In this document: piece after piece, positions 11,467 to 24,699 of the stretch | Layout of the letters: every line of letters starts with the position of its first letter | Position numbering within the stretch: the first letter of the stretch is position 1 | DNA from: Melastoma dodecandrum | Lineage: Eukaryota; Streptophyta; Magnoliopsida; Myrtales; Melastomataceae | Direction: 5' to 3' | NCBI GenBank assembly: GCA_029817715.1 | Contig: JARUPY010000154.1 | Location: 709,501-773,500 of the forward strand | Length of the DNA stretch: 64,000 bases | Notes under the pieces: model-generated | What the model was told of the DNA's origin: nothing | Databases searched by the model: none | The model's input: the letters and a program-made list of their open reading frames with translations, nothing else | Made by a program: the position numbers and the translations under genes

Positions 11467-12686
11467 TTACCTCAATACAACAGCAGCGTTTCTCAGAGCC
11501 AGGTACCTCTGCACATATTCATTGGGAAGAGATCTTATGGTCTTGAAAACATCCGTATTCGCATAGCGGAGCTTGGTTCGTGGATCATGGTACGGTGCCT
11601 GCAATGATATAAGAGACAAGACATTTCAAGCAGTGATGAACACGAGTTAATGTCTGCAGAAACTGATATATATTTAGCGGCATCAGCATAGTCACATGGG
11701 CACATCAATCGACAGCCGGCCAAGTCCAACAGCAGATTAAAACTAGGCAGCGAGCAACTTCAGAACCGAAACAAAAGAAACCAAAACCAAACGGCCACAG
11801 CATCTTCTAATGTCTGGATTGTCAAATGTCCGGATCATTTTCCCTTAGCGCTTTCTTGAGGATTCACTTCACCCCACTTCTTTTATGACTTCAAAAGGTA
11901 TTCTATTCAGGTAGGAATTCCCTAATGGGCTAGTTCAAGTATCAACGATACGCAAAGCATGGCTCATCAGGATAAAGTTTTGGTGACTTTTGAGGACATA
12001 GCTTTTTGGGTTTAACCGGCAACATATCTATCTCAAAAGGCTCCAAGCAGAGCATCACGTTACCAACAGCATTGGCCAGGCCAGCACAAACAAAATCCTA
12101 ATGCATCACCAGGTAGCGTATCAGAGCTGACAAACGGAAGCAGACAGTCATTAAGGAGGAAACACCATTAAAGGAACCTCATCGTGCTATCATAGACAAT
12201 GAATACAGCTCCAAGTCATCAGGACTGAGACCCCCACCATTCATCTGACCACTACTAACAAATCCAACATCCCCGAAACACATCAAAGATCCTCGAAAAC
12301 GGACACCCAAACAGAAAGGAAACCCATGTACCTCATAGCCGGTGATGTCGCAAACCCTCTTGGCGGGATGAGCGGAAGGCGGCGACTCGATACTTAAATC
12401 TGCCCAGAAAAAGAGAAAAGAAATCAGACCCACGTGGACAAGACCAGTTGAACACCCAATCCGATCAAAGAACGGAAGGCAAGATTGGGGCGGGGGGGGG
12501 GGGAGGGAGGAAGGACACACAATTGGGTTCGTCGGGGGGGTAAACCTCGGACTGGATGATCTGCTTGAGGTGCTTGAACCTCCTCGTACTGGACTGGGAC
12601 TTTGGGTACTTGTCGTAACCCTGTACCTTCTTGAAACTGAAGTAACTGGGCAACACCATCTCCGCCTCCACCACTTCCCTCTCCAT
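11467..12686 (-). CDS. INO80C: INO80 complex subunit C / IES6-like (YL1 C-terminal domain)
   Basis: Three exons: 12521-12686, 12332-12399 and 11467-11598 (121 residues). Seen: [20 protein letters not shown], then [36 protein letters not shown], and the last exon [41 protein letters not shown]. The block from KRVCDITG to LRYAN is the YL1_C fold typical of IES6/INO80C, a subunit of the INO80 chromatin remodeller that slides nucleosomes and handles H2A.Z. Length matches plant homologues (about 125). The second intron is about 730 bp and can make the gene look truncated. An in-frame extension upstream of 12686 is open but not family-like. Upstream GGCCCA-type motifs near 12758-12800 fit a housekeeping promoter. 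Confidence 0.88.
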
Positions 12687-12739
12687 CTCCCCCTCCTCCT
12701 CACTCCCTCCCTCCCTCCTCCCAAAAGACCAATCAATAG

Positions 12740-12800
12740 ACCTCCCAGTCCTGGAATGGGCCCACACAGGCCCATATTCATCCGCCTCAATCAGCCCATA
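12740..12800. promoter_or_regulatory. site II-type (TGGGCY/GCCCA) motifs upstream of INO80C
   Basis: Within about 45 bases are TGGGCCCACA, AGGCCCAT and CAGCCCAT, copies of the TCP-bound site II motif common in promoters of plant housekeeping and proliferation genes. They lie about 70-115 bases upstream of the proposed ATG. Confidence 0.4.
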
Positions 12801-13252
12801 AATGAAGGCCCGAAACCCCGGCTGCTCAGAAATTCGAAGAAGCGATCCCAAAATATTCCCACATGACATAACATTTGTATTATTACAAGCATTAAAAGAA
12901 AAGCCTTGTCATAATTTGCGGCCCTATTTGTTTTTGTTGGCCTTTGGTTTAGTAACAATGTCTTTATTTGGTAGCCATAAGTGAGAGTGAGACGACTATC
13001 AACTGCTTTGCTTGGAGGAAAGCTTCCGTCTTTTGAGAAGGAGCCGTGTCATTTCATTGCATGAAAGTAATTCCATGATGTGGTTTGGTTACTCCCCCTC
13101 TCCACTCTTAACTCAAAAAAACTCCACCTGATATTTAATTCCTCTCCCTCTTCCCGTACTCTCTCTCTCTCTCTCTCACTCGACGGTTACACTCTCCCCC
13201 GACGCGCACTTCACTTCCTCCTCCATCTCCATCACAACCTCATCGGCCAGAA

Positions 13253-13445
13253 ATGGAGGACAGCGGCTAGCGCGACTCGGTGACGAGCGCCTTCGTCCGC
13301 GTAGACCGTAGGACGAGGGGGAAGATAGGGCACCTCCTGGTGACGGTGTTCCTCTACTGCTTCTCAAACTTCACAGTGGCCCCTGCCATCACCGACGTCA
13401 CCATCTCCGCCCTCTGCCCCGGCAGCTGCTAACAAGCCGTACGTA
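13253..13445 (+). pseudogene. fragment of an MFS carrier (hippocampus-abundant-transcript-like)
   Basis: ATG 13253 is followed after four codons by a stop. From 13318 a frame reads GKIGHLLVTVFLYCFSNF, then VAPAITDVTISALCPG, ending in TAA near 13430. LFVTVFL..AITDVTMSALCPG is the first transmembrane segment of plant HIAT-like MFS transporters as I recall them. The bases just after the stop could encode the later QQAV of that family, implying an internal deletion. No further exon is recognised. Weak but specific resemblance. Confidence 0.4.
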
Positions 13446-15012
13446 ACTGACTCCTCCTCCTCTTCTAGAAATTTTGGATTAGGCGGACGATGACCGATTT
13501 GATTAGAGGTCGAGACGCATTGTATTCTGGTGGCGGTTGTTATTATTGCTTAATCGCCGTCGTTCGAACACGTGGTTTTCTGCATGTAGATTATATACCA
13601 ACGCTTTGTTATTGTTGCTGGCTTGGTGCAAGTGTTAGCGATGAAGATGGGGAGAAGATTGAACAGACTTTTTGATTGAAATTAATTGGCATTAATTGAA
13701 GGATTAATAGCATCGTCTCATTAATTTAGCAGCCTTCAGCTGAATAGCAATAACATACTGTTCAAACCTAACCTTCGCGTTTCCTCCTCGCCATACAAAA
13801 ATCTAATTTCTTTTCTTTTCTCTCTTTTTTTTTCTCTCCTCATAGATCCAAATTCAATAAATATTATTTGTTTTTTTTTCTGGTAAAGTGTACTGCCTGG
13901 GCTTAATAATATTTAGTCCTCTTACAGGTAAGTTTTTATAATAACCAGCCTTACAGACTGCTGTAGCCATTTCGCTTAAATCACTTCCTGTCTTTCAGCC
14001 ATGTTCCTATCGGAGATGGCGCCCTTTCCCTTCCCCTGTTTCAGCATAATGTGCATGGGCGTCGCAATGGTAAGATCGTCCCAATCGAGCTTAAGTCGTA
14101 TAGTCGGACACATTTCACACTAATCACGCCATTGCCATATGGACAACCATATTGTGCAGATGATTGGATTTGTCCATAGCCTCGTGATAAAACCTGCCGC
14201 AACAAATCACAAGGAAATCTGCAACGAAAGCATTGCCCAGCCATAGAAAGCCAGGATCGCGAGGTTCTGGCATCAAATCATAAGGAAGATAAGCGGAACA
14301 GACGGGACACCACAGTCATTTTTCCCGACTGGCAGGGTAGCCCGTGCTGGCCGACACGAAGACATAACAGTATATATCACAGGAAACAGGTTGATCCAGT
14401 TTCGAATGTAAGTACCAGCAATTGCAGACTGCGTTCAAGACATGATATTAGAAGAAAATCGACAATATGAAGTCTTCTATCACACTTGGACGTTTCCCAC
14501 CCCCAATCACGTGTAGCGGCCAGCTTCGCTTTCAATGATGAGTCGAACATCGAATGCATAACTAAAACATTTTTCCAAATGCTCATGAACTACTCGTTCA
14601 CAATGTGCTGATATCAGGCCGTCCATGAATAAACTACTCTTGAGTCGTCCTCTATGCATACAAACGCAAAATGATTCCAAAAGTGCCAGTCCATCTCAAG
14701 TTTGGGAAAAGTATAAAAAAATCATTGCATCGGACGAATATAACAAACGATGGAAAAACAAGAAGCAAGCCAACAAACGGATATACAACAAAACAAGCCT
14801 TTCATCGATTGTCATACTGCGAACAGAAACTCAAGAAGGACCATAAAACTTGAAATATGCAAAGATCAAAGGCTCAAACTGAGAGCTGCCAATGATGACA
14901 GGGAGAATGACCCTTTCAGAGAAAAACCGAGTACTCCTGAAGAAACCCATCTTTCCCAGTACTTTATATACAATAAGTTAATACCTTCTGCAGGCCGAAT
15001 TAGAATACCTCT
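13446..15012. other. intergenic plus 3'UTR of the DCAF8 gene; no gene seen
   Basis: AT-rich with a few short frames and no recognisable homology. The last several hundred bases probably belong to the 3'UTR of the minus-strand WD40 gene. Confidence 0.4.
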
Positions 15013-18000
15013 TCAGCTGAAGTAGTCCTCGGGTCCAGAGCCGGAGAGGTCGTCACCATCATCCAAAGAAGCACCGTCAGTTCTGTTGAAGGCCATCGCC
15101 AGCTCCATCATGTCCTGACCGACCACCGAGCTGGACGAGTCTTCGTTGCCATTCTCAAGGTCTCTCCACCTTTGCAGAGAAAACAGCTGCAGCATGAGAT
15201 CCTGCGGAGACGAGATCCTGTTCATCCATCTCCTAGACCTTGGCCTCACCTGGCGAAGAGAAGGCCAGCGTCAAAACTCGTCTCAATTTGCAAGAAATGT
15301 TATCAGCAATCATCTCTGCAATCAGCATGACTGTCATCACAACCATCCTTCTCATCATCATCGTCATCTGAATCTTCTTCATCTTCTGCATCGCCATCTT
15401 CATCGCTGGTTTCATCGTCATCAATAGAGCTACAATCACTAATATCATCTTCCTCGTCATCTTCATCATATTCGTCATCGTCGATGTCATCCTCATCCGA
15501 GTAGGCCCAACCAAAACAAAGGTGGTGAGGGGGAAGCACCTTCTCCAAACAAGTAACAGCAGAGAAATTAGTTCCTCCACCATCTGGTCCCTCAGCCCCC
15601 AATTATTGCTGTGCAGTAATATCCAATATACAGTCCTTTCATTTAGCGTAGGGGGCTAAATGCTTGCAGCTTAGATTACCCTCCACTTTGGGCAGCTGAA
15701 GCCGCCCTCAGTGACGCAGACTAAGAGAACCACAAAATGAAAACACAAATGACAACACCTATGTATAGATGATATCAAGGACAAGCTACTTGTGAAGCAA
15801 TCAATGTCTCCCTGACATTGACCGTACCATTCTGTATTGTAGAAAAGAACAGCAAGACCGACCACAGTTTAAGTTGATCATAGCAGCATGAGATACAGTG
15901 ACTACAGAGTTGTTTCCCAGACTGCAAAGGACAAGTAGACACTAGACCGCATTGAGATTCCCTCATCTCACTCCTATTGCATAAACCGTGCATCCCTGCC
16001 TCCATCAGTGAATTTACTAAATGGGGCTCAGAAGCCTGCTGGCATTTGATACTAATATGAAATCTATACAGGCCAGCTCCCAAATTGACTTATTAATAGT
16101 AGAAAACAAGGTTTTTTTTCAACTGTATTTATGCTTGACTCATTTTCATATGGAGTTTCATCCTCTCCCGTGCAAAGGAACAGTCCTGTCTGTTAAAAAA
16201 AAAGAAATGTTCAAAAGCATATTTCCTACTCATTGATGGTATCATTTTCTAGAAACAGAAGTAAAGGGCTATAGTTCACTTCATAACATAATATGTTTCA
16301 GAGTTAATAACAAGTACAACAACAACTCTCAAGTCTCTATCTCACAAGATGGGTCGACTGAGCTCATGGCTTCTCAGCCAACATCCAATGTTTACCAAAT
16401 CCTAGCAACAGGATTTCTCATACCAGTTATATAGTAGGCAATGACTGTGTTAGCAAGAGAATACACCAAGAATGAGCAATGTATGAAAAGTTCATGAATA
16501 AAAAAGGGCACAAACAAAAATATTTTGTTACCCATTGAAAATTGCAGGCACTTGTGAACTTCGTACCTTTTCTATTTTTTCCGGCAAAACGGCATTCTCA
16601 ATAGCTTTAGGAGTCCAAACTTTGATATCATGCTCAATGCCACTGCTTGCCAGAACAGGGGCGTGAGGATGAGCCTCTATGCAATTCACAACATGCATAT
16701 CGGCCTCCATCACACGTAGCAGTTTTCCATCTTTTTTATTCCAGATGAAAATACGGCCACAATCAGATCCACTGACAACATACTCGCATTTAGGCCCAAA
16801 GAAACCAACTCCCTTCACCGTCTCGCTGTTCCTATGCCCCTTGTATACTTGCGGTGACAAGTTCTCATCGGCACTGACAGAGGAAGGAGACCCGGTCATT
16901 TCACTTGCTTTGCTTTCTCCAGACTTTGGTGAAATCGATTCGAAGTCCGAACCCAATCCCATTTCCCAAGTGAAAAGGTAAATGAACTCATCGTTATAAG
17001 AGACAAGAAGTTCGCTCTGATCTGAGAAGGCCAAGCCTGTGATCCCCATATGCTCATCGCCGACTAGATTGAGGGGACAAAAGAAATTGACTGGTTTTCC
17101 CATATCACTTGATCCATTCCACTTGTATTTCCGAATATCATAAACTCGAGCATACTCACTGGACCCAGCGACTGCAAGTAGATTCGGGTCTCTGGGATCA
17201 ATTGCAATGGTGTTCAAATGAACCATAGACATGTTTCTCTTTCCATGATTCCTTTTCTTGCAGGTAAATAGATCCGTAGCGGTCTTGGTCCTAAGATCAA
17301 ACTGAAACAAGAAATTCAACAAATTATGTGCAAAGAAGTCATCCTCCAAACTCAATTTAAACTTAAATTCCGAAAATTAATACTCTACAAAGTGGGTTTT
17401 TTTCTTGATCATAACGTCACAAATAAAGTGAGATTCTTGTACTAAAACCATAAGCATATTTAAATACTGTCGTAAACTTACATGCTGAACTCGGGCATCT
17501 TCACCACATGAATAAAAAATATAAGGACTTCCAGGCTCAACCGCTAATTTATGAGCACGTCCCCCGTGGTTAGCCAGAAGTAATGTTTCCACCCCCTTCT
17601 CTAGAATTTGGGCAAGTCGCACCTAACATAGAAGAAAAAATGTTGCCATCATTTGACAGAGAGGCCACTATTGGGATGTAATCATACTAAAAACGGAATT
17701 ACATCAATTCAAATTCACTCAGCAGACCACGAAAGAATGTCCAGAAAAGAATGTTGCCACAGAAAAGGTACATATGGTAACAGGATAGTCACAAAAGGCA
17801 CATTGCTGCAAAAATAATATACCTGGCCATCAGCCGCACAAGTAACAATTGTTCTGTTATCTGTGTACGGCATAATCTTTGCTTGGAAAACGTTGTTGTG
17901 ATGACATGAATGGAATGAAAACTTCACTTCCCCAGTCTGCCAGTCCCAGAGAATGATTTTCCTGTCGTCAGACCCAGAAACAAGGATATCGCCGTCATCA

Positions 18001-18728
18001 CTGAAGCTGACGGTGTTGACGCATCCCCTGTGCTTATCAAGCTTCTTGTCAATATCAAATCGCAACACAATGTCCTGACAATAGAATTGAGACAAACCAA
18101 TATAACAAATCGATTAAAAGTGAATATAAATATCAAGCGGCTGGGACACTCGCAGTTGAAAGACCATCCAGAAACACAACAGCATAGGGTGCACTGACAA
18201 AAGAATTCAAAGGGAGACAAATGCAAAGACAAAATTTCAGTACGAGAAATGCAAATCAATTCTCATGGCAGACAGAAGATGAATCACTCGGCCAATAACC
18301 AATCCAAGATACACGCCTTACTTTCTTCAAAGAGGCAAGGAAAACAATAATCAATAACGCCTCAAATTCCTCCGGACCATCAAAAACCGAATCGATCGAC
18401 CAGAAACACACTCCCGATCAAGAACTACAAGAAAAGGCCCAATCGCAATCACAATCGGGAATCCAGAACTCAAAGTAGTCCAATCACTACGCCGATTCCC
18501 CCAGCCCTGGCCTCGATCCCAAACGAGACACGAGAAAACCACGAAACAGAAAGAAACAAACGACGATCTCGACATCGACGGGCAGAAGGGGGGGGGTACC
18601 TCAGAAGCGGAGAGGCGGCTGGAGAAGGCGCGGCTGTTTACTGCGCCGAGCTCGCGTCCCCAGACATCGAAAACCGCCTGATCGAGGCTGGCGCCAACCC
18701 TCCGCTTCTTGTTCCTCCCGCGATCCAT
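15013..18728 (-). CDS. DCAF8-like: DCAF8-type WD40-repeat protein (DDB1-CUL4 substrate receptor)
   Basis: Five exons: 18600-18728, 17823-18074, 17482-17622, 16567-17301 and 15013-15249 (497 residues plus stop; every boundary in phase). Seen: the basic N-terminus MDRGRNKKRR, then VFDVWGRELGAVNSRAFSSR. WD40 blades follow: LDKHRGCVNTVSFSDDGDIL, VSGSDDRKIILWDWQTGEV, VTCAADGQ, YSCGEDARVQHFDLRT, VAGSSEYARVYDIRKYKW, GITGLAFSDQSELLVSYND, VSGSDCGRIFIWNKKDG and LASSGIEHDIKVWTPKA. The FDLRT and YDIRKY motifs are WDxR-like degrons of DCAFs that contact DDB1. The tail RISSPQDLMLQLFSLQRW is shared with Arabidopsis At4g38480 as I remember it. Acts as an inferred CRL4 E3 adaptor in the nucleus or cytosol. 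The last intron (15250-16566) contains an odd acidic frame; see findings. Confidence 0.9.
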
Positions 18729-18779
18729 CGCTCCCTTCTCCCCACTAACCACAATGGGGTCGGCGAGAAAGTGTGCGAT

Positions 18780-19373
18780 TGAGACGATGGCAGATTAAAA
18801 GAGGGATTCGGAGTCCGATTGGGTTTCTTCTTCTTCTTTTTTTATTATTGTTTTAATTAAAACTCCAATTCCCCCTTCTCATTCATTCATACTATATAAC
18901 AAAATCTATCATCAATTCACTTCGTTAGTTACAATCTCTCTTCTGCTCATCGTATCGGAATCTACGCAGCAGCGATCTCTTCCAAATCGTGATCTTTATT
19001 TATTCGATGACGCGTGTACCAATTTCATGGGCCTGGGCCTTTAGGCCCATTGGGTTGTAACCCAGATAAATGTTATTATATTTATTTTATAGGCAGGTGA
19101 TGCATATTTCCTTTAAATCAAGTTAGTACGTTCCCATCATCCTCGCCCATCACACAGAACAGTTAATGAAACTAAAATTTTACAAGTCATTGTTATCCAT
19201 TATTTGACATTCCATGCGTAGTTTCTCAAAGTGAATGGACAGCCAAAATTGAGTGACATTAATATGAGGAAGGTTTCGAATCAAACTTATCGCAGCTGGA
19301 TCGACGCTGTACAGAGCCGGCGAGGAGGTAAAGCTCGGAGGTCGGTCTTTGCGACCAAAAGGAACGCGACAAC
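18780..19373. promoter_or_regulatory. DCAF8 promoter region and STY kinase 3' flank
   Basis: About 300 bases upstream of the DCAF8 ATG, at 19030-19055, are three overlapping site II-like motifs (TGGGCCTGGGCC, TTAGGCCCATTGGG). The part below 19373 is downstream of the kinase stop. No other gene seen. Confidence 0.4.
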
Positions 19374-22300
19374 TCAGTGGCCTCTCCTTAGGGCAGAAAA
19401 GAATCCGCCGGTTTTGTCTCGGCGTCTCTCGTCTCCGTCGCACCCTACCTGCTAATTCAGGGAATATGTTAAACAAAGTTTGCTGGGAAAGAGCCGTTAG
19501 CGGATGAGGAAGATGAAAGATGGTGAGGTTAAAACATGGGATTCATGAACAGCGTATATATGACACTAATCTGGAATGAGAGCACAGTCGACAGAGCACG
19601 ACAAGTCGGTAAAACTCACCTCTTTGGTGATTTGCTGCAAAGTAGCGAGGACTTCGGGGAAGTCTGGCCGTAAAGCCGGATCTTGCTGCCAACATTTCTC
19701 CAGCAACTCTGCTAGCTTCGGATGGGTGTTCTTAGGAATTGTAGGCCGGAGACCCTGCACCACATGTACACATATTATAATTACATCCAATCATCCTTGG
19801 TGCCCAGACTGTCGTGTAACTAGCGAGGATGAGGAGAGAATCGGAGATATCTACACAATCAGATTTTGAAGCCAACAGAAATCAAACTTGCTCTGATTGC
19901 AGTACCTTCTGAACAACCCCAACGGCTGCTTGTAAGGGGGTCAAGTGCTCGTAAGGAAGCTGAGAGAGTGGAAAAGGAAATACTAAGACAAGTGAATATT
20001 CTTCCGGACGAGTTGACAACCTTGAATGGAGCAGGCTAACTTATAGTCGTTCAGAACTTACCTTTCCTGTCAACAATTCCCATAATACCACGCCGAAGCT
20101 GAAGACATCCGCTTTATGATCATAGGGCTTGTGTTCAATGACCTTCAATTAAGTAAACATTTAAGGAAAGGTTCTTACGACACCTTCTCAGATGACAATG
20201 TTTGGGACTCGAGAGGATATACGAGACCAAGTGCCTGTCCCGTCTAGGTGCAACTAACCTCGGGTGCCATCCATCTATATGTTCCAGTTTCTGCAGTCAT
20301 TACTCCGGACTGGGTTTTTACTCGGGCAACTCCAAAGTCAGCGACCTTAACAACCTGTGGTGAAGTTTATCAAGCTTCATACATCCCTCAAAGTCAGCAA
20401 CAGAAGACAACATCGAAATGCTGAATAAGAAGCTGTACCTCATTTTCATCCATCAGCAAATTTGCCGCCTTCAAATCTCTGTGGATGATATTGTTTTGGT
20501 GGAGATAATCCATTCCCTTGGAAACATCAATTGCTACTTTCAACAATGCAGGGAGCTTGAAAACGCCTCTCTGCTTGTGAAGATAGTCGTAAACGCTTCC
20601 GCCAGACATAAACTCTGAAGGAAATGCAGAAGAGTAATTTCCACCAGGAACCAATCAACCCCTAGCGACGAGAAAATGGAGAAAGTAATCATTGACTCAT
20701 TCAAGTTACTTGTTGTGTCCATAGAATTACCTGTGACAATGCATAAGCTCGGACCTTTTGTGCATGCACCAATAAATTGGACCACATTCTTATGTCGAAC
20801 TTTCCTGAAATATTGACAGATCGTTGGAAAAGATGCATAACTATAACGTGCTGATTTTCTTCCAACCCTTGAAAACTAAACATCAAAGCGAGAGAGACAC
20901 TAGATGTGGATGGGTAAAAAACAAATCATATAACTTCTTCGTTCATTTCAAAAGCTCGAGATACTTCTACCAACTAATGCCATAAATTCTTGATAACTAA
21001 AAGGAGAAAAAGATACAAATGAGAACCTCATGATATAAACTTCTTGAGCAAATTCTTTCTGCAAATCAGAATTTACTCGCTCAGGCTTCAAGACCTTAAT
21101 AGCAACTTCCTGACTGCAATATGTACCCTTGAACCTAGCAGGAAAAATAGCGCTGAAGACCAGTCTGGATTGCAAGCTATGCATCTACACAGAGAACATT
21201 AACTTACAGGTCACCGTATGAGCCAGATGCAACTTTAGTTTCCAAGTTCAGACATCTGGGGTCCAATTCCCAGACATCTACTCCGTCATTGGGTATAGTA
21301 ACATGTTCAGTATCCAGTTGTGAAGCAGAAGACTGAAGCTCGTTATTGGGTGATGATGAGCTGTGGTCTTTCCAAGATTGTTTCTGAAGGATAGAGAAAA
21401 ATTCAATGAAAATGTAACAAGCAGTCCCAGGAAAAATGAAGAGGAAACAACTTTACAAAAAGAGATGAACTGTCCCTTCGGATGAAAGGTGAGGAAAAGG
21501 TGGGTAGAAATAACACAGAAATCCGAGACCATCAAAGAAACATTCATAAGCGCTATTGAAATTAACCCATGCAACGAGCATTCCAGGATAATTGCTCACG
21601 TGTGAAGGACTTACAACTCAATTCAAAGGAAAACAGATGACTACTGGAAGTATGTGAAAATGGATGTCTATGACTCCCTAAAAAGCAGTTAAAACAATAG
21701 CATCCACCCCTACCTTAATAAATGAGGATTAGAGCCAAAAACTTAAGTAAATACTCTTGCCGTGCTGCCAACAGCAATCTATGTGACAGTACGACAGTAA
21801 CTCGTTTGGCATTTCATGAGATTACACGTCACCTCACGTATACATAACACGAGTCAAAAGACTCCATTTTCTAGCACAATGATCATCAAAAAGCCGTGGA
21901 GGGCTAGAACGACAGGCTATAAATATCACCGGAAGTTCCTTGAGCAGGAAAAGAGTGTAAACAGCAAACAAAAAGGAAGAACTACCTCAAGCTTCAACAA
22001 AGCTTTCTCCAATGTAGTTTTGAGATGTTCCGTCTCCTGAAAGATGTCAGGGAAAAAACGGCAGCGTAAATGGTGACATAGAAACATAAAACCCATCAGT
22101 ACACAATCCGCATATAACAATCAACATTTAAGAACTTTAAATCTCACCTCATATGGCCACCCATCTACGACAAAGACATCTAATGAGTAACCATCTGCTG
22201 TAGAAAAAGCATGTGCTTCTTGAATATTCAGCCCGACGTCAGCTACTAATGCAGTTAGCTGTAGATCAAATATGGGGAAATGCAAGCAGATGCTAGCTTT

Positions 22301-24610
22301 TATTAGTACAGAAGAAGAATAGATCACATCATATCATCTGATGAGGATGACATGGTCGAATTCAACATGCATTTGTAAACAAATTAGAGTATCGCTGAAG
22401 AGCTTTTCCCAGCATAATTTTGACATAGAAGGCGTGATCTGACACTGCAAAGTTATTAAATCGATCTCAGATAACATAGACAAGGCAATGGGCACGTCCT
22501 CACAACAACATAATGGTTTAACCAATGAATGAAGCCCACTGACTCTACCAATTAATTTTATAATAACTACAAAAGCACGTGCCGTTTAAAAAATTGCTGG
22601 CCAATCACAGTTACTAACATCCATGCAGCAATTTACAAGATTCTCAGCCGTAAAAGATTTACTCGTGCACCTAATACCAGTGAGTATTTTAACAAAGCAA
22701 TAATGTGACAACACTATTAAGGACGAAAGAATCACCAGGCATATACCGAAATATACAGTATTAATTACAGTGCTTCGCTCAGAGCATAACTGCAAACAAG
22801 GAACTTCCTATGAGGAATGGACCTGGCTGAGAAGCTTCGGCTTGTCGTCTGAGGAAAAGGTGATTTCGTGCATTGGCCTACAATGACAACATGACAGTGA
22901 TTATTCATGAATGAGACCTAAAATACCATACCAAGAAATGTTCACCATCCCCTTCATGTAAGCGTAAGTTTCCTAGGCACCAATGGCATAAGAATAAGAT
23001 AGCCGTTGGCAGAGTTAACTACAAATGACATGGATAAAGCCAACTAAGCCAACTCCCGGGGGCAGCAGTAAGCACAATAAATGGCCTAAGAAATAAATTG
23101 TGCACAAACTGGAATGTAAAGAAGTTGCAGGTTGAATACCGGAAATACTGCGAGTTAGCATGACCAGAATCATCTTCGTCATTTGCAGGGAATTTACTTG
23201 CTTCAATGGCAAGGGCTTCGAGATTTGGGGATGAACCGAAAGCAGGCGGGGGAAGACTGCTGTAAATTAAATCTTTCTGATCAAAACGACAATAGCGTGA
23301 TCATTAATCAAAATGGAGACCGAGAAGAAGCCAAATTCTCCTCCTAACTAGAAAATGCTTTCTCAGGTTACCCCCTTTCTCAATAAATCAACGGGAACAA
23401 ATAGTTATGCCGGGTTGCTAAAACGGTCCGATTGATGTGGGTTTAGCATCCAAAGTGATAAATACTATCTAAGACATTTAAGTGGGAAATAGGACTATTA
23501 CATGTGTCTGCCGGGCTGACCCGATGAAGTAGGGGCAGTAGTTTCACTTTCCTGACCCGAGAGTTCAGAGTCATCAATCAAATGTGCTTCCGATGGAGGA
23601 ATAACCTAAAATTTTAAAAGTAACAAACGAGTAAATATATGTACGACCAAAACAAATTGAGTCTTTTAGCAGTTAATACCTGTACCAGTCGGACTTCAAC
23701 GGCTGGTCTGTTTGCAGGATCATGAGCCAAATGCAGCAACCTCTTATGCATTAGTACATCTTCTGCTCTTTCAACATTCACATCAAGGGCATATCTGCAG
23801 GCAACAGTCCAGATGAAAGTTCAATGGGCAAACACGAAGTGCGACTGACCTCGATGAATAGCCAGCTACCAACACACGTTATCCTTACAAACAACCAATG
23901 CCAAAGAGCATAATCCCATTATCAAAAGGGCAATTCGAGACTCAGACTCCCAATTGGCATGTAAAGGAGAGGCACAAATCCCAGAAGCAAACCACTAGGC
24001 TGCGACTAATGACGGGAGTAACACCGTTACATGGTCGACTCCACCCCTCCCACTAAACCACTTCCAGAAAAAGGAAAGGAACAACGGTAGCAGGCGGAAT
24101 CCCAATATAGAGCCACAAACACATATACGGAGAGATACATACACTAATCCATAAGGCCGCATGCTCCCGGCCAACAATTCACGAAAGAAAGATCTCGTCG
24201 CAACAGGATCCTCTCATTACCACGACGGAGCTAATACCGCCCAAAAATCAACGCCAGGAAACCTGGCCAGCGCGAGACAACTCATCGCATCCGCGGATCC
24301 CTGCTAAAACCACAGGCCACGCCACCACCTCACTCGCGAAACGTGCACGGTTTTTAGACCATAAAAGGGGAGCGTACCGAACCGGGAGACGATTAAAGTG
24401 GGACCAAAGCTCGTCGTCGAAGCCAAGGCGGTGAGCCTCCTGAATGTCGGAATCCTTAAGCCTGCGTAGAATCTCGGTGTAAGCCTCGAGCTTCTGTCGT
24501 TGCTGCCTGCTGGTGGAGCCGCTACCACCGCCGAAGGAAGAGCGACGGGAACGGGGAGAAGCGGAAGCGTCACAGGCCCTGCTGCCACAACTCTCATTGT
24601 CTTCCATCAT
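19374..24610 (-). CDS. STY46-like: ACT-domain Ser/Thr/Tyr protein kinase, STY46/STY8/STY17 group
   Basis: A gene of many short exons. Firm ones include 24378-24610 (first), 23680-23794, 19620-19754 and 19374-19448 (last). The start is ATG 24610 ([11 protein letters not shown]); the longer frame above begins at TTG. Seen, in order: [25 protein letters not shown], then the ACT domain ([33 protein letters not shown]). Kinase motifs follow: [16 protein letters not shown] with the ATP Lys, [33 protein letters not shown] with the catalytic Asp, [16 protein letters not shown], and [20 protein letters not shown]. The tail [12 protein letters not shown] is diagnostic. Known: these cytosolic kinases phosphorylate chloroplast transit peptides, and the ACT domain can bind amino acids. 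Exon edges in the middle were not all resolved. The activation-loop exon near 20260-20360 is intact. Confidence 0.92.
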
Positions 24611-24699
24611 CGTCGTCGCCACCGCAACCGCCTTGGGGACGACGAAAGAGGCGGTGGTGGTTGGGGTGGGCAAAGGAGGAGAAGAAGGAAATGAAATGA

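Noticed and set aside
12179..12869. INO80C gene first looked truncated after [10 protein letters not shown], and two long minus frames covered exon 1
   Set aside because: The missing YL1 half was found at 11467-11598 behind a roughly 730-bp intron with matching phase, so the gene is complete. The 203-codon frame is a shadow in another frame.
15233..15583. Met/Lys-rich 116-codon minus frame
   Set aside because: Frame-shifted reading of the GAT/GAC-rich intron sequence.
19180..19476. 98-codon minus frame overlapping the kinase end
   Set aside because: It is a shadow. The real last exon (19374-19448) uses another frame and ends [12 protein letters not shown].
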